A DNA stretch of 51,250 nt from contig DCVQ01000030.1 of NCBI GenBank assembly GCA_002328745.1, positions 15,043 through 66,292 on the forward strand, in the 5' to 3' direction. This document shows positions 40,561 to 48,895 of the stretch, in pieces (the stretch's first letter is position 1; each line of letters starts with the position of its first letter). The notes below the pieces were generated by a model. It saw nothing but the letters and a program-made list of their open reading frames with translations. It made no database searches and was not told the DNA's origin. Both the position numbers and the translations under genes were made by a program. Source of the DNA: Actinobacteria bacterium UBA2184. Lineage in GTDB: Bacteria; Actinomycetota; Coriobacteriia; Anaerosomatales; Anaerosomataceae.

Positions 40561-41287
40561 AGCGGCCTCCCGACTGCTGGAGGGCCGTGAGGCCGTTGTT
40601 GATGGCGAAGGATATGCCGATGAGGATGAAGCCGAGCGCGAGGGCGAGACCGAAGTTGCCCTTGCGCGCCTCGAGCACGATGGCCGTGGTCATCACCCGC
40701 GTGGAGTGTTCGATGTTGCCGCCGACGATCATCACGGCGCCGACCTCCGAGATGATGCCGCCGAAGCCGGCGACGATGGCCGCCATCACCCCGCGACGCG
40801 CCTCCTTGATGGTCAGCGCAGCCTCGTGCCACGCCGACGCGCCGAGCGAGCGGGCCTGCAGGCGGAGTTCTCGCGGGACCGAACCGATCGCCGCCGCAGT
40901 GACGCCGGTGACGAGCGGCGTGGAGATGATGACCTGCGCGACGATCATGGCCGGGACGGTGAAGAGCCACCTCGGCGCGCTTGTCGCGCCGCTGATGCTG
41001 AGCCACAGCTCGGCGATCGGCCCGCTCCTCGACAGGAACATGTATACGAGCAGACCTACGACAACCGGCGGCAGGCCCATGCCGGTGTTGACGATGACCA
41101 TCACCAGTTGGCGGCCGAGGAAGCGGCGGGACCCGATCAGGTAGCCGAGCGGGATACCGATGACCATGGCGATGAGCAGCGACAGTCCGGATACGCGCAG
41201 CGACAGGAACACGATCTCGTAGACCGTGAAGTCGCCGGAGAACAGCATCCGGCCCGCCTCGACTATCGCATTCCAGAGCACTTCCAT
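40550..41287 (-). CDS. tupB: Tungstate ABC transporter permease
   Basis: 245 residues with five to six membrane helices. The EAA loop that docks on the ATPase is 'RLQARSLGASAWHEAALTIKEARRGVMAAIVAGFG'. The TupB-specific C-terminus 'EVGAVMIVGGNIEHSTRVMTTAIVLEARKGNFGLALALGFIL' is clear. It is the middle gene of the tupABC unit; a hairpin (41307-41338) lies between it and tupA. Confidence 0.93.
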   Translation of the reverse strand: MEVLWNAIVEAGRMLFSGDFTVYEIVFLSLRVSGLSLLIAMVIGIPLGYLIGSRRFLGRQLVMVIVNTGMGLPPVVVGLLVYMFLSRSGPIAELWLSISGATSAPRWLFTVPAMIVAQVIISTPLVTGVTAAAIGSVPRELRLQARSLGASAWHEAALTIKEARRGVMAAIVAGFGGIISEVGAVMIVGGNIEHSTRVMTTAIVLEARKGNFGLALALGFILIGISFAINNGLTALQQSGGRYER

Positions 41288-41306
41288 GCGGCCCCCTGGT
41301 GGGTGG

Positions 41307-41338
41307 TGGGGCGTCGCCGCGAGCGCGACGGCGCCCCA
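41307..41338 (-). other. Intergenic hairpin between tupA and tupB
   Basis: TGGGGCG-TCGC pairs with GCGA-CGCCCCA around a short loop, with one 3-nt bulge. Such hairpins between the binding-protein gene and the permease gene often raise the amount of binding protein by partial termination or mRNA protection. That role is inferred here. Confidence 0.5.
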
Positions 41339-41360
41339 GTACGAGCGGTGAAAGCAGTGC

Positions 41361-42227
41361 CTACTCGGCGTTGGGGAAGAACAGCGGCGCTCCGAACTCC
41401 TCGATGCCGTATGCCTCGATGACGACCTGGCCCTCGTCGCTCACGATCCAGTCGGCGAACGCCCGGGCGCCCTCCGGATTGGCCGCGCCGACCACCGGGA
41501 TGACGCCGTACTGGTTGAACAGCGACGTATCGCCCTCGACGAGGATCTCGAGCGCCAGCGAGTCCTTGAGGTTCAGATACGTGGCGCGGTCGGTCATGGT
41601 GTAGCCCGGGGTCTCGGAGGCGATCTTCAACACGTCGCCCATGCCCTGGCCGGCCGACATGTACCAGTCGCCTGCAGGGGTGATCGCGGCCTTCCCCCAC
41701 AGGGCCTTCTCGGCCGTGTGCGTGCCGGACTCATCGCCGCGGGACACGAAGACGGACTCGGTGCTGGCGAGCTTCGTGAGAGCGTCGACGACGCTCATGC
41801 CCTCGATGCCCGCCGGGTCGTCGGCCGGGCCCACGATGATGAAGTCGTTGTACATGACATCGCGGCGCTCCGTCCCGTAACCGTCGGCCACGAAGGTCTC
41901 TTCCTTGGCCCTGGCATGCACGAGCAGCACGTCGGCGTCCTTGTTCTGCCCGAGTTCGAGGGCCTCGCCCGTACCGACGGCGATGACCTCGACCTTGTAG
42001 AGCGGATACGCCTCTTCGAAGGCCGGGATCAGCACGTCGAACAGCCCGGAGTCCTGCGTCGAGGTGGTCGATGCCAGGACGAGCGGCGTGGCCTCGGTGG
42101 CGCCATCTCCGGTGTCGGTCGCATCCTCCTTCGGCTCGCATGCCGCCAGCGACATCGCCAGCACGAGCGCGACAAGGAGGATGCCTGCGGTGCGCCTGAA
42201 GACGGCGCTTCTCAAGCGGTCGATCAT
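41361..42227 (-). CDS. tupA: Tungstate-binding lipoprotein TupA
   Basis: 288 residues. A lipoprotein signal ends in the lipobox L-A-A-C (C about residue 30), followed by an acidic linker. The substrate-binding fold starts with 'LVLASTTSTQDSGLFDVLIPAFE', the TupA oxyanion-binding signature. Then come 'DVLLVHARAKEETFV', 'NDFIIVGPADDPAG' and 'VSRGDESGTHTAEKALW', with the conserved Arg and Ser residues of tungstate coordination. AAAGGAG precedes the ATG. A LysR gene lies 296 nt upstream on the same strand. Confidence 0.94.
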   Translation of the reverse strand: MIDRLRSAVFRRTAGILLVALVLAMSLAACEPKEDATDTGDGATEATPLVLASTTSTQDSGLFDVLIPAFEEAYPLYKVEVIAVGTGEALELGQNKDADVLLVHARAKEETFVADGYGTERRDVMYNDFIIVGPADDPAGIEGMSVVDALTKLASTESVFVSRGDESGTHTAEKALWGKAAITPAGDWYMSAGQGMGDVLKIASETPGYTMTDRATYLNLKDSLALEILVEGDTSLFNQYGVIPVVGAANPEGARAFADWIVSDEGQVVIEAYGIEEFGAPLFFPNAE

Positions 42228-42340
42228 CGGTTCTCCTTTCCGAGTGCGGGAGGCGGAGCCGTTTCCGAATCCACCCTATCGGCCCTGTCGCCGTTGCGGC
42301 CGCTTGTCCGCGTTAGGCTGTGCAGGGCTCGGAGATATGG

Positions 42341-42359
42341 CCCGCGTGTCGGACGCGGG
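42341..42359. other. Hairpin in the tupA upstream region
   Basis: A perfect 6-bp repeat CCCGCG-N7-CGCGGG lies in the 296-nt stretch 42228-42523 between tupA and the LysR gene. That stretch holds no convincing gene. It must contain the tupA promoter, but no clear -35/-10 pair was found. The hairpin could end the LysR transcript or be part of a regulatory leader. Confidence 0.4.
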
Positions 42360-42523
42360 TATCGGTATGGAGTGTAGCGCAGACGCGCGCGAGCGCAAGC
42401 GAACGAGGCGGGGCCACTGGGCGGACGGCGGCAACCGGACGGGTGAACGGCTCCAGGCTCGCAGCCCGCGCGCCGGTGCGCCGGGGCGCGCCGGAGGCGC
42501 GACGTCCGCTTCCGCGACCGCCT

Positions 42524-43411
42524 CTAGAGCGCGCCGCGCAGATGGTCGGCGAGCGCTTCGCCCGCACGGGTGAGGGTGCGGCGCGGCAGCACGAGGAACA
42601 GCGGCCGCTCGATCGGGAAGCCCGCGCCGTCGATGCGCGCCACCGTGCCGAGTTGGAGCGCCTTCGCGGCCACCTCCATGCTCACGATGCCAAGCCCCAT
42701 GCCGCCTTCGACCGCGCCGACGATGGCCTCGTTGGTGCCCAGCTCCATCACGACGTCGAGCTCGCCGGGGTCCACGCCCCCCCGCCGGATGACCTCCTCG
42801 GCAGCGATGCGCGTGCCGCTCCCCGCCTCCCGCACGATGAACGGCTGCTCTGCGAGGTCCGCGAACGAGAGCCCCGCGCGCCCGGCCAACCGGTGCCCGG
42901 TCGGGCAGATCAAGACGAGCTCGTCGGTGCCCAGGCGTTCGTAGTGCACGCGGGCGCCCGCGACCTCGGCGCCGGTCATGCCGAGGTCCGCCTCGCCACG
43001 GGAGACGTGCTCGATAACCTCCGAGCTGTCGTACACGCGCAGCGTGATGCCCACCTCGGGGTACTCGTGCAGGAAGCTGCCGAGCAACCGCGGCAGCAGG
43101 TACTGCCCCGGCGTCGTGCTCGCGGCGATCGAGATCCGCCCCGAGACGGTGCCGGCAAGCTTGTCGAGGGACTCGCGCGCCTCCTCCAGCTCGGCGAGGA
43201 CGTGGCGCGCGTACGGCAGCAGGGTGCGCCCCGCCTCGGTGAGCTCCATCTTGCGGTAGCCGCGATCGATCAGCGTCGCCCCGATGTCGGCCTCGAGGGC
43301 CTGGATCTGCATGGTCACGGCGGGCTGCGAGACGCCGAGGATGCGCGCAGCCTCGGAGAAGGACCGGTGATCCACGACCGCGATGAAGGTGCGCAGCTGG
43401 CTGACGTTCAC
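42524..43411 (-). CDS. LysR family transcriptional regulator
   Basis: 295 residues. An N-terminal winged helix ('LRTFIAVVDHRSFSEAARILGVSQPAVTMQIQALEADIGATLIDR') is followed by the LysR effector domain ('GRISIAASTTPGQYLLPRLLGSFLHEYPEVGITLRV'). The effector domain is close to the CysB/CbbR-like group that binds small anions or metabolites. GAGGAGG five bases before GTG 43411 sets the start. Its position upstream of tupABC on the same strand suggests it regulates tungstate uptake or the Mo/W block, but this cannot be seen directly. Confidence 0.92.
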   Translation of the reverse strand: MNVSQLRTFIAVVDHRSFSEAARILGVSQPAVTMQIQALEADIGATLIDRGYRKMELTEAGRTLLPYARHVLAELEEARESLDKLAGTVSGRISIAASTTPGQYLLPRLLGSFLHEYPEVGITLRVYDSSEVIEHVSRGEADLGMTGAEVAGARVHYERLGTDELVLICPTGHRLAGRAGLSFADLAEQPFIVREAGSGTRIAAEEVIRRGGVDPGELDVVMELGTNEAIVGAVEGGMGLGIVSMEVAAKALQLGTVARIDGAGFPIERPLFLVLPRRTLTRAGEALADHLRGAL

Positions 43412-43499
43412 GGGTACCTCCTCGACATGCGTGCCGGTCACCCATGCTAGCGCAGGTTGCCCCGTTTGCGTGAGCGCCGCATGTGGCACACACTGAAAG

Positions 43500-43514
43500 T
43501 GAGAAGCATTCTCA
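43500..43514 (+). promoter_or_regulatory. Fur/Zur-type operator upstream of the Fur-family gene
   Basis: TGAGAAGCATTCTCA matches the 7-1-7 Fur-family layout (TGATAAT-N-ATTATCA) at 11 of 14 positions and holds a perfect TGAGAA-N3-TTCTCA repeat. It lies 13 nt before the regulator start, so autoregulation is likely. A possible weak promoter TTGCGT-N17-CACACT lies just upstream. Confidence 0.65.
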
Positions 43515-43527
43515 TCTTGGAGGTTGG

Positions 43528-43980
43528 ATGATACGCACGACGGATAGTCGCAGCGCTGATGCGGCGGCCCGCGCGCTGTACGGCGGGGCGCGGATGAGCG
43601 AGCAGCGGTCGCTGATCGCCCGCGCGGTGCTCTCGGCGACCGGAGCGTTCACCGCCGATGAGCTCCACCATCGCCTGCGCGAGACGTCGCCCGGCCTCGG
43701 GCTCGCCACCGTCTACCGCGCGCTCGCCGCCATGCACGCCGCGGGCGGCGTCGCGACCGTGGGCGAGCGTGGCGGCTCGGCGCTCCTCGCCCACTGCGTC
43801 CGGGACGACCATCACCATCACCTCGTCTGCACGTCGTGCGGCGACGTCATCAGCGTCGACTGCCCGCTCGGTGAGACGGCGCTCGCGGCCGCCGCACGTG
43901 CGGGGCATCTCGTGACCAGGCACGAGATCACGCTGTACGGGCTCTGCGCGCGGTGCCTGCGCGCAGGCGGCGGTGCCTGA
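43528..43980 (+). CDS. Fur family metal-responsive regulator (Zur/Nur-like)
   Basis: 150 residues. The winged helix ('MSEQRSLIARAVLSATGAFTADELHHRLRETSPGLGLATVYRALAAM') is followed by the dimer domain. The metal sites are 'DDHHHHLVCTSCGDVISVDCPL', with the structural Cys pair, and 'YGLCARCLRA'. GGAGG four bases before ATG 43528 sets the start. It leads an operon with a CbiMQO-type importer, to which it is joined by a one-base overlap. The metal could be zinc, nickel or cobalt. The Fur-type box upstream supports a metal-starvation switch. Confidence 0.9.
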   Translation: MIRTTDSRSADAAARALYGGARMSEQRSLIARAVLSATGAFTADELHHRLRETSPGLGLATVYRALAAMHAAGGVATVGERGGSALLAHCVRDDHHHHLVCTSCGDVISVDCPLGETALAAAARAGHLVTRHEITLYGLCARCLRAGGGA

Positions 43981-44807
43981 TGTCGCACATCCACATCCCG
44001 GACGGCGTGCTGCCCTGGTGGCTGTGGCTCGGCGGCTGGGCGCTCGCCTTTGGCCTGCTTGCCCTCGCGTCGCGCGAAGGGGCGCGCGTGGAGTCCCGGC
44101 GCGCTGTGCCGCTCATCGGGGCGGTCTCGGCCCTCGTGCTCGTGTCGATGGCCACCGAGATCGTGCCGATCGCCTATCACGTGAACCTCACGGTCATCGC
44201 CGGCGTCCTGCTCGGCCCGTGGCTCGGGGCGATCTCGGCGTTCATCGTCGTCCTCGTCCTGGCGCTGCTCGGTCACGGCGGCATCACCGTGGTGGGCCTG
44301 AACACGCTCGTCATCGCCAGCGAGATGGCCATCGGCGGCGCCCTCGTCCGAACCGGTGCGCGCGCCTTCGGGCGGACGCGCATCCGCCCCGTTGCAGCGG
44401 TGTCGACCGTGGTGACGCTCGCCCTCACGACCACGATGCTCGTGGGCATCGTGGCGATAGCGGGCGCGGGCGCGGCCACCCGGGAGACCGGCGCCCTCGA
44501 CGCCGAGACGCTCGAGTTCCGCAACCCGTTCTCGGGAGGGGTCGTCTCCGTCGGACTGCTCGGCGGACACGATCACGAAGGCGAGACCGAGGAGGAACAC
44601 GCCGAGCACGCCGACGAGGGCGGCCTGTCCGTGGGGCGCTTCGCGGCGGTGGTCTACACGCTCGGTCCGCTCGGATGGCTGCTCGAGGCGCTCGTGACCG
44701 CGGGCGTGCTCGGCTACGTGGCGCGCGTGCGGCCTTCGCTCATCTTCGGCGCCATGCGCGTCGAACCGCAGTATCCGCGCTACGGCGACGAGCACGGGAG
44801 GCACTAG
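43980..44807 (+). CDS. ECF transporter substrate-specific component, CbiM/NikM-like
   Basis: 275 residues with about seven membrane helices. The N-terminus reads M-S-H-I-H-I-P-D-G, an extended form of the M-H-I-P-D/E-G that binds the metal in CbiM/NikM through the free amino group and His2. H67 in 'IAYHVNLTVIAGVLLGP' matches the second ligand region. The loop at about residues 196-213 carries a histidine/glutamate cluster (H197, H199, H207, H210). A CbiN-like end is fused after that loop ('FAAVVYTLGPLGWLLEALVTAGVLGYV'). Nickel or cobalt is the usual substrate, but the Fur-type regulator leaves zinc open. The start overlaps the regulator stop (TGATG). Confidence 0.9.
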   Translation: MSHIHIPDGVLPWWLWLGGWALAFGLLALASREGARVESRRAVPLIGAVSALVLVSMATEIVPIAYHVNLTVIAGVLLGPWLGAISAFIVVLVLALLGHGGITVVGLNTLVIASEMAIGGALVRTGARAFGRTRIRPVAAVSTVVTLALTTTMLVGIVAIAGAGAATRETGALDAETLEFRNPFSGGVVSVGLLGGHDHEGETEEEHAEHADEGGLSVGRFAAVVYTLGPLGWLLEALVTAGVLGYVARVRPSLIFGAMRVEPQYPRYGDEHGRH

Positions 44808-45604
44808 TGGACGTCACCGCAGTCGACCGATCGGCGGTGCTGGGCGACACGCTGCTCCACCGCGCGGCGCCCGCGAGCAAGCTCGTCGCGGCCGGGCTGC
44901 TGCTGGGCGCGGTCGTCACGATGGACGACCCACTCGTGGCCGCCGGTCTCGCGCTCTCGCTCACCGGCGCCGCCGCGGCGGTCCGCCTGCCGCTTCGGCA
45001 GATGCTCCCGCTCGCGGCGTACCCGGCGCTCTTCGCGCTCGTCTTCGCCTTCGCGGCCGCGCCCGGACCGGCCACGGGAGCGCTGTTCGTCCTCAAGGCG
45101 GTCACCGCAGCGCTCGCCGTGGTGACGCTCATGTTCTCGACGCCCTACCCGCAGGTGTTCGCGCCCATCCAGCGCATCACCCCGACGATCGTCGGCGACG
45201 CGCTGCTCATGACGTACCGCTCGCTGTTCATCCTCGCCGACAAGTTCGCCGACCTGCAGCGCGCCATCAGGCTCCGCGCCGGGATCTCGGCACGGCAGCC
45301 GGTGCGGGCGGCCCGCGCCACCACGCGCGCGCTCGGCGGGCTGCTCCTCTACTCGTTCGACCTCTCGCAGCGCGAGTACGACATCCTGCGACTGCGCGGC
45401 TACGAGGGCGGCCTGCGCGTGTCCGTTCACACCAGTCGGGACCGCTCGGCCGACGGCGCGGCGCTCGCCTACGCGACGCTCGTGCTGGGCGTGGCGGTCG
45501 CGTTCCGCGTCCTGCCCGCGCTTGCCGGTTACGCCTGGATCGCCACCCTCGCCGGCGCGCTCGACCTGACCGTCGGCCTGCTCATCGGACGGAGAACGCG
45601 ATGA
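44807..45604 (+). CDS. cbiQ: ECF transporter transmembrane protein CbiQ/EcfT
   Basis: 265 residues. The T component of an energy-coupling factor importer, with about five membrane helices. Its cytoplasmic coupling motifs appear as 'ADKFADLQRAIRLRAGI' and 'SQREYDILRLRGYEGG', of the A-R-G type. The start is GTG 44807, after GGGAGG, overlapping the preceding TAG by one base. It links the metal-binding component to the ATPase encoded next. Confidence 0.92.
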   Translation: MDVTAVDRSAVLGDTLLHRAAPASKLVAAGLLLGAVVTMDDPLVAAGLALSLTGAAAAVRLPLRQMLPLAAYPALFALVFAFAAAPGPATGALFVLKAVTAALAVVTLMFSTPYPQVFAPIQRITPTIVGDALLMTYRSLFILADKFADLQRAIRLRAGISARQPVRAARATTRALGGLLLYSFDLSQREYDILRLRGYEGGLRVSVHTSRDRSADGAALAYATLVLGVAVAFRVLPALAGYAWIATLAGALDLTVGLLIGRRTR

Positions 45605-46488
45605 AGGAACACACCCATGCCCACGGGCCGCTCGCGGGGGCGGAGGAGGTCGTGCGCATCAGCTGCGTGCGCCACACGTACGAGGACGGCACGACGGTGC
45701 ACCTCTGCGGCCTCGACTTCCTCGCGCACCAGGGAGCCCGGATCGCGGTGCTCGGCCCCAACGGCTCCGGCAAGACGACGATGCTCTTCCACATCCTCGG
45801 GCTGCTCAAGTCGCAGGAGGGAGAGGTGGCGGTCTTCGGGGTGTCGCCCGCCGACGAGTGGGCCGCCATCCGGCGACGCATCGGCGTCGTGCTGCAGAAC
45901 GTCGACGAGCAGCTGCTCGCACCCACCGTGATCGACGATGTGGCGTTCTCGCCGCGCCAGTACGGGCTGCCCGAGTCGGAATCGCTGGAGCGCGCGCATG
46001 CGGCGCTCGACCTGCTCGGCATCGGCCATCTCGCCGAACGCGTGCCCCATAACCTCTCGGGCGGCGAGAAGCGCAAGGTGGCGCTCGCCGGCGCGCTCGT
46101 GATGGATCCCGAGCTGCTGGTGCTCGACGAGCCGTTCGAGGGGCTCGATCCCGCCTCGCGGACCGCCCTGCTCGACCTGATGAGCCGACTCGCGCGCGAG
46201 CGTCGTATGACCATCGTGCTCTCGACGCACGACATGGACACGGTCCCGCAGTTCGCCGACTACGCGTATGTCCTCGCCCCTGGCGGCGCCATCGCGCTTT
46301 CCGGCACGCCCGAGGAGCTCTTCGCGAGCGCCGACGTGCTCACCCGCGGCAACATCACGCCGCCAATCCTCGCGGACCTGTTCGCGCGGCTGCGGGAGCG
46401 GGATGCGAGCGCACCGGCGCCGGCGCTCTCGGTGGCCGAGGCCGTCGATGCGCTCGAGGCGTGGAAGGGCTGCGCCGACGGCGCGTGA
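45601..46488 (+). CDS. cbiO: ECF transporter ATPase CbiO
   Basis: 295 residues. The ABC ATPase has Walker A 'LGPNGSGKTTMLFHILGL', Q-loop 'GVVLQNVDEQLLAPTV', signature 'NLSGGEKRKVALAGAL', Walker B 'LLVLDEPFEGLDP' and the H-loop 'LSTHDMD'. The N-terminus carries an extra H-x-H-x-H cluster ('MKEHTHAHG'), not usual for CbiO. The ATG overlaps the cbiQ stop by four bases. It is the last gene of the metal-import operon and has a short C-terminal helix extension. Confidence 0.93.
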   Translation: MKEHTHAHGPLAGAEEVVRISCVRHTYEDGTTVHLCGLDFLAHQGARIAVLGPNGSGKTTMLFHILGLLKSQEGEVAVFGVSPADEWAAIRRRIGVVLQNVDEQLLAPTVIDDVAFSPRQYGLPESESLERAHAALDLLGIGHLAERVPHNLSGGEKRKVALAGALVMDPELLVLDEPFEGLDPASRTALLDLMSRLARERRMTIVLSTHDMDTVPQFADYAYVLAPGGAIALSGTPEELFASADVLTRGNITPPILADLFARLRERDASAPAPALSVAEAVDALEAWKGCADGA

Positions 46489-46527
46489 CGGCGCGCGCGT
46501 GAGCCGGGCGGCGGGTCCGGCGGCTCC

Positions 46528-47538
46528 TCAGGCGTCCGCGAGCGAGGAGAGGTGGGCCGCGTAGCCGACGAGCAGCGCGTCGAGCTCCGCATGCGTGCGC
46601 ACGTGGTTCACCGCGTCGCGCACGCGGCTCGCACCCGGCAGGCCGGTCACGTACCAGGCAACGTGCTTGCGCATCCGCGACACGGCGTGCTCGCCTGCGA
46701 ACGCCACCAACGCCGCGGCGTGCTCGCGCGCCATCCCTACCCGCTCGGCGGCCGTCGGCGGCGCCAGCCGCTTTCCGCCGTCGATGAGCGCGCGCGCCTC
46801 GCGGAAGATCCAGGGATTGCCCTGCGCTCCCCGCGCGACCATCACCGCATCGGCTCCCGTGCGTTCCAGCATCGCGAGCGCATCGTCCGCCGAGAACACG
46901 TCACCCGAGCCGATGACCGGCACGCCCACCGCGGCCTTCACCTCCGCGATGATCTCCCAGTCCGCGTGCCCGCGGTAGAACTGCCCGCGCGTGCGGCCGT
47001 GCACCGCGATCGCCGACGCGCCGGCAGCCTCCATCTCGCGCGCGAAGGCCACAGCGTTGCGCTCGATCTCGTCCCATCCGCTGCGTATCTTCACGGTCAC
47101 GGGAACGTCCCCGCACGCGTCGACGACCGCCTCGACGATCTCCCCCGCGAGCGCGGGCGTGCGCATGAGCGCGCTCCCTTCGCCCTTGGATACCACCTTC
47201 GTGACCGGGCAGCCCATGTTGATATCGATGAGCGCCACGTCGCGCCCGTGCTCGGCGACGATCCGCGCCGACTGCTCGGCCATGATCGTCGGCTCGGACC
47301 CGAAGATCTGGACCGCACAGGGCGTCTCGGCCGGGTCGAAGGTGAGGAGCGAACGGGCCACCACGGTGTCCGGGTTGTAGTGCAGGCCCTTCGCGCTGAT
47401 CATCTCGGTGTACGTGAGCGCGGCGCCCATCCGCTTGCAGATGCCGCGGAAGGGCGCTTCGGTGACACCCGCCATCGGGCCGAGCACGACCGCGCCGGGC
47501 GCGAGGATGGCGCGGATGTCGGGTCGTCTCCAGGTCAT
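46528..47538 (-). CDS. dus: tRNA dihydrouridine synthase (Dus)
   Basis: 336 residues. An FMN enzyme that reduces uridines in tRNA. Motifs are 'LGPMAGVTEAPFRGICKRMGAALTYTEMISAKGL', 'DINMGCPVTKVVSKGEGSALM' with the catalytic Cys, 'VKIRSGWDE', 'VHGRTRGQFYRGHADWE', 'GSGDVFSADDALAMLERTGADAVMVARGAQGNPWIF'. ATG 47538 is the natural start; an ATG 13 codons upstream would overlap lapA. It follows the LapA-like gene by seven bases. The subfamily (DusB-like) is likely but not certain. Confidence 0.94.
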   Translation of the reverse strand: MTWRRPDIRAILAPGAVVLGPMAGVTEAPFRGICKRMGAALTYTEMISAKGLHYNPDTVVARSLLTFDPAETPCAVQIFGSEPTIMAEQSARIVAEHGRDVALIDINMGCPVTKVVSKGEGSALMRTPALAGEIVEAVVDACGDVPVTVKIRSGWDEIERNAVAFAREMEAAGASAIAVHGRTRGQFYRGHADWEIIAEVKAAVGVPVIGSGDVFSADDALAMLERTGADAVMVARGAQGNPWIFREARALIDGGKRLAPPTAAERVGMAREHAAALVAFAGEHAVSRMRKHVAWYVTGLPGASRVRDAVNHVRTHAELDALLVGYAAHLSSLADA

Positions 47539-47545
47539 CGCGCGG

Positions 47546-47779
47546 CTACTGCTGCGCTTCCTTCGATGCCGTGGCACCGTGCACGATGCGGCGCATCATC
47601 GCCGTGACGAAGCTGCCCGTGAGCATCCCGAGCACGTAGATGCCGACCGCCATGAGGAAGACGGGCAACTCGAAGCTCATGTTGAAGTACGTGACCTCGA
47701 CCGTCTGCAGGTTCTGGAACCCGAAGATCGCCACCAGGACCACGATCACGACGATGAAGAACGTGTAGACCCACTTCAT
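47546..47779 (-). CDS. LapA domain (DUF1049) membrane protein
   Basis: 77 residues with two membrane helices ('VYTFFIVVIVVLVAIFGFQN' and 'FLMAVGIYVLGMLTGSFVTAMM') and a short basic/glutamine tail. The 'FxxQNxxxVxVxFF' pattern of LapA proteins is present as 'FGFQNLQTVEVTYFNMSFELP'. Function is not well known; E. coli LapA works in envelope homeostasis. The ATG at 47779 follows GGGAGGG. It is likely co-transcribed with dus. Confidence 0.85.
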   Translation of the reverse strand: MKWVYTFFIVVIVVLVAIFGFQNLQTVEVTYFNMSFELPVFLMAVGIYVLGMLTGSFVTAMMRRIVHGATASKEAQQ

Positions 47780-47843
47780 GAGCGTTCCCTCCCTATCCGA
47801 TGGCACGCCACCGCCGGCCCCTATCCGCATGATACGACACGCA

Positions 47844-47871
47844 GGAAGGCGCCCCTACCGGGACGCCTTCC
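47844..47871 (-). terminator. Hairpin downstream of the prenyltransferase gene
   Basis: GGAAGGCG pairs with CGCCTTCC, with an inner CCC/GGG continuation across one mismatch. It lies 38 nt past the prenyltransferase stop. No T tract follows on the minus strand. Confidence 0.5.
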
Positions 47872-47908
47872 GCTGCAGGTCTGTGCGTGCCGTCACCGGC
47901 ACAGTGCG

Positions 47909-48805
47909 TCAGACGACCGCTGCGATGGTGTAGCCGATCGCGAGCAGCACGTTGGTCGAGAGGACCGCCACGATGTTGGCGCCGAGCGAGGGTATCAGCT
48001 TGGCGGTGTCGCTGTGATCCGCGAGTGCACCGGCGATCGCCTTCGCCCCGAAGATGGCGCTCAGCAGGCCGAGGAGCGCCCACGGCGTCAGGATGCCTGA
48101 GGCCACGCCCGCGACGATCGACACGTACGCGGCGATCTCGACCGCGGTGTACAGGCGCGCCGCCTTGGGCTTCCCAAGCAGGATCACCATGTGCTTGCGT
48201 CCGCCGGCGGCATCGGCCTCGGCGTCAGGGAACTCGTTGAGCAGCAGCAGGTTGTAGGTGAGAAGGCCGGCCGGGATGCCCGAGATCCAGGCCACCGCGT
48301 CCATGCTGCCGGTGAGCAGGAAATACGTGCCTGCCACCGGCAGCGTTCCGAGCGCGAAGCCGGCCATGAACTCACCGATGCCGATGCGATTGAACACCGG
48401 CGTGTAGGCGACGATCGAGACGGCGCCGATTATGCCGATGGCGAGAAGCTCCCACCCTGCCACGGACGCCAGGTAGACGCCGATGGCGCTGCCCGCGAGC
48501 AGCGTGCCGATGCCGAGCATGAGCGTGCTCTTGACCGTGATGGCGCCCGCCGGGAGCAGGCCGCTGCCGCCCGAGAACGGCGTCCGGGGGGTGTGCTTGT
48601 CGATGCCCGTCTTGCTCCAGTCGTGCCAGTCGTTGAGCACGTTCACGCTCGCCTGAAGCAGGACGAGGCCGATCGCGGCCAGGGCCGCGAGCCACCAGTC
48701 GGTCGACCCCTGCCAGGCGGCGAGGGCCGTGCCGTGCAGGACGAGCACCACCGCAAGGACGAGGAACTGCGGTCGCGTTTCGAGGAACAGCTGCTTACCT
48801 GACAT
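47909..48805 (-). CDS. UbiA family prenyltransferase (MenA-like)
   Basis: 298 residues with eight to nine membrane helices. The two Asp-rich motifs that bind Mg-prenyl diphosphate are 'NVLNDWHDWSKTGID' (about residue 55) and 'NEFPDAEADAAGGRKH' (about residue 190). The arrangement is nearest MenA (1,4-dihydroxy-2-naphthoate prenyltransferase) and its futalosine-pathway counterparts, so menaquinone synthesis is likely. Menaquinol would be the expected donor for the membrane cytochrome at 10.2-12.3 kb. GGAGTGAGCG precedes ATG 48805. No other men or mqn genes are in the window. Confidence 0.88.
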   Translation of the reverse strand: MSGKQLFLETRPQFLVLAVVLVLHGTALAAWQGSTDWWLAALAAIGLVLLQASVNVLNDWHDWSKTGIDKHTPRTPFSGGSGLLPAGAITVKSTLMLGIGTLLAGSAIGVYLASVAGWELLAIGIIGAVSIVAYTPVFNRIGIGEFMAGFALGTLPVAGTYFLLTGSMDAVAWISGIPAGLLTYNLLLLNEFPDAEADAAGGRKHMVILLGKPKAARLYTAVEIAAYVSIVAGVASGILTPWALLGLLSAIFGAKAIAGALADHSDTAKLIPSLGANIVAVLSTNVLLAIGYTIAAVV

Positions 48806-48895
48806 CGCTCACTCCAATCGGCCGGGACATCCCCGGAGTCGTAGGGTGCGCACGAGGATAGCACCTGCCGTCGCCGGTGAGTAGCGCGCGGCACG

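Noticed and set aside
42357..42366. GGGTATCGGT shared with the selenoprotein promoter region (14198-14207)
   Set aside because: A single 10-base match without the facing half-site at 42357; likely chance.
42228..42523. Possible molybdenum/tungsten cofactor riboswitch upstream of tupA
   Set aside because: Only one 6-bp hairpin was seen; the multi-stem layout of the Moco RNA motif could not be recognised by eye.
46501..46526. GAGCCG/CGGCTC repeat between cbiO and dus as a terminator
   Set aside because: Only six pairs around a 14-nt loop, with no T tract in either direction; too weak.
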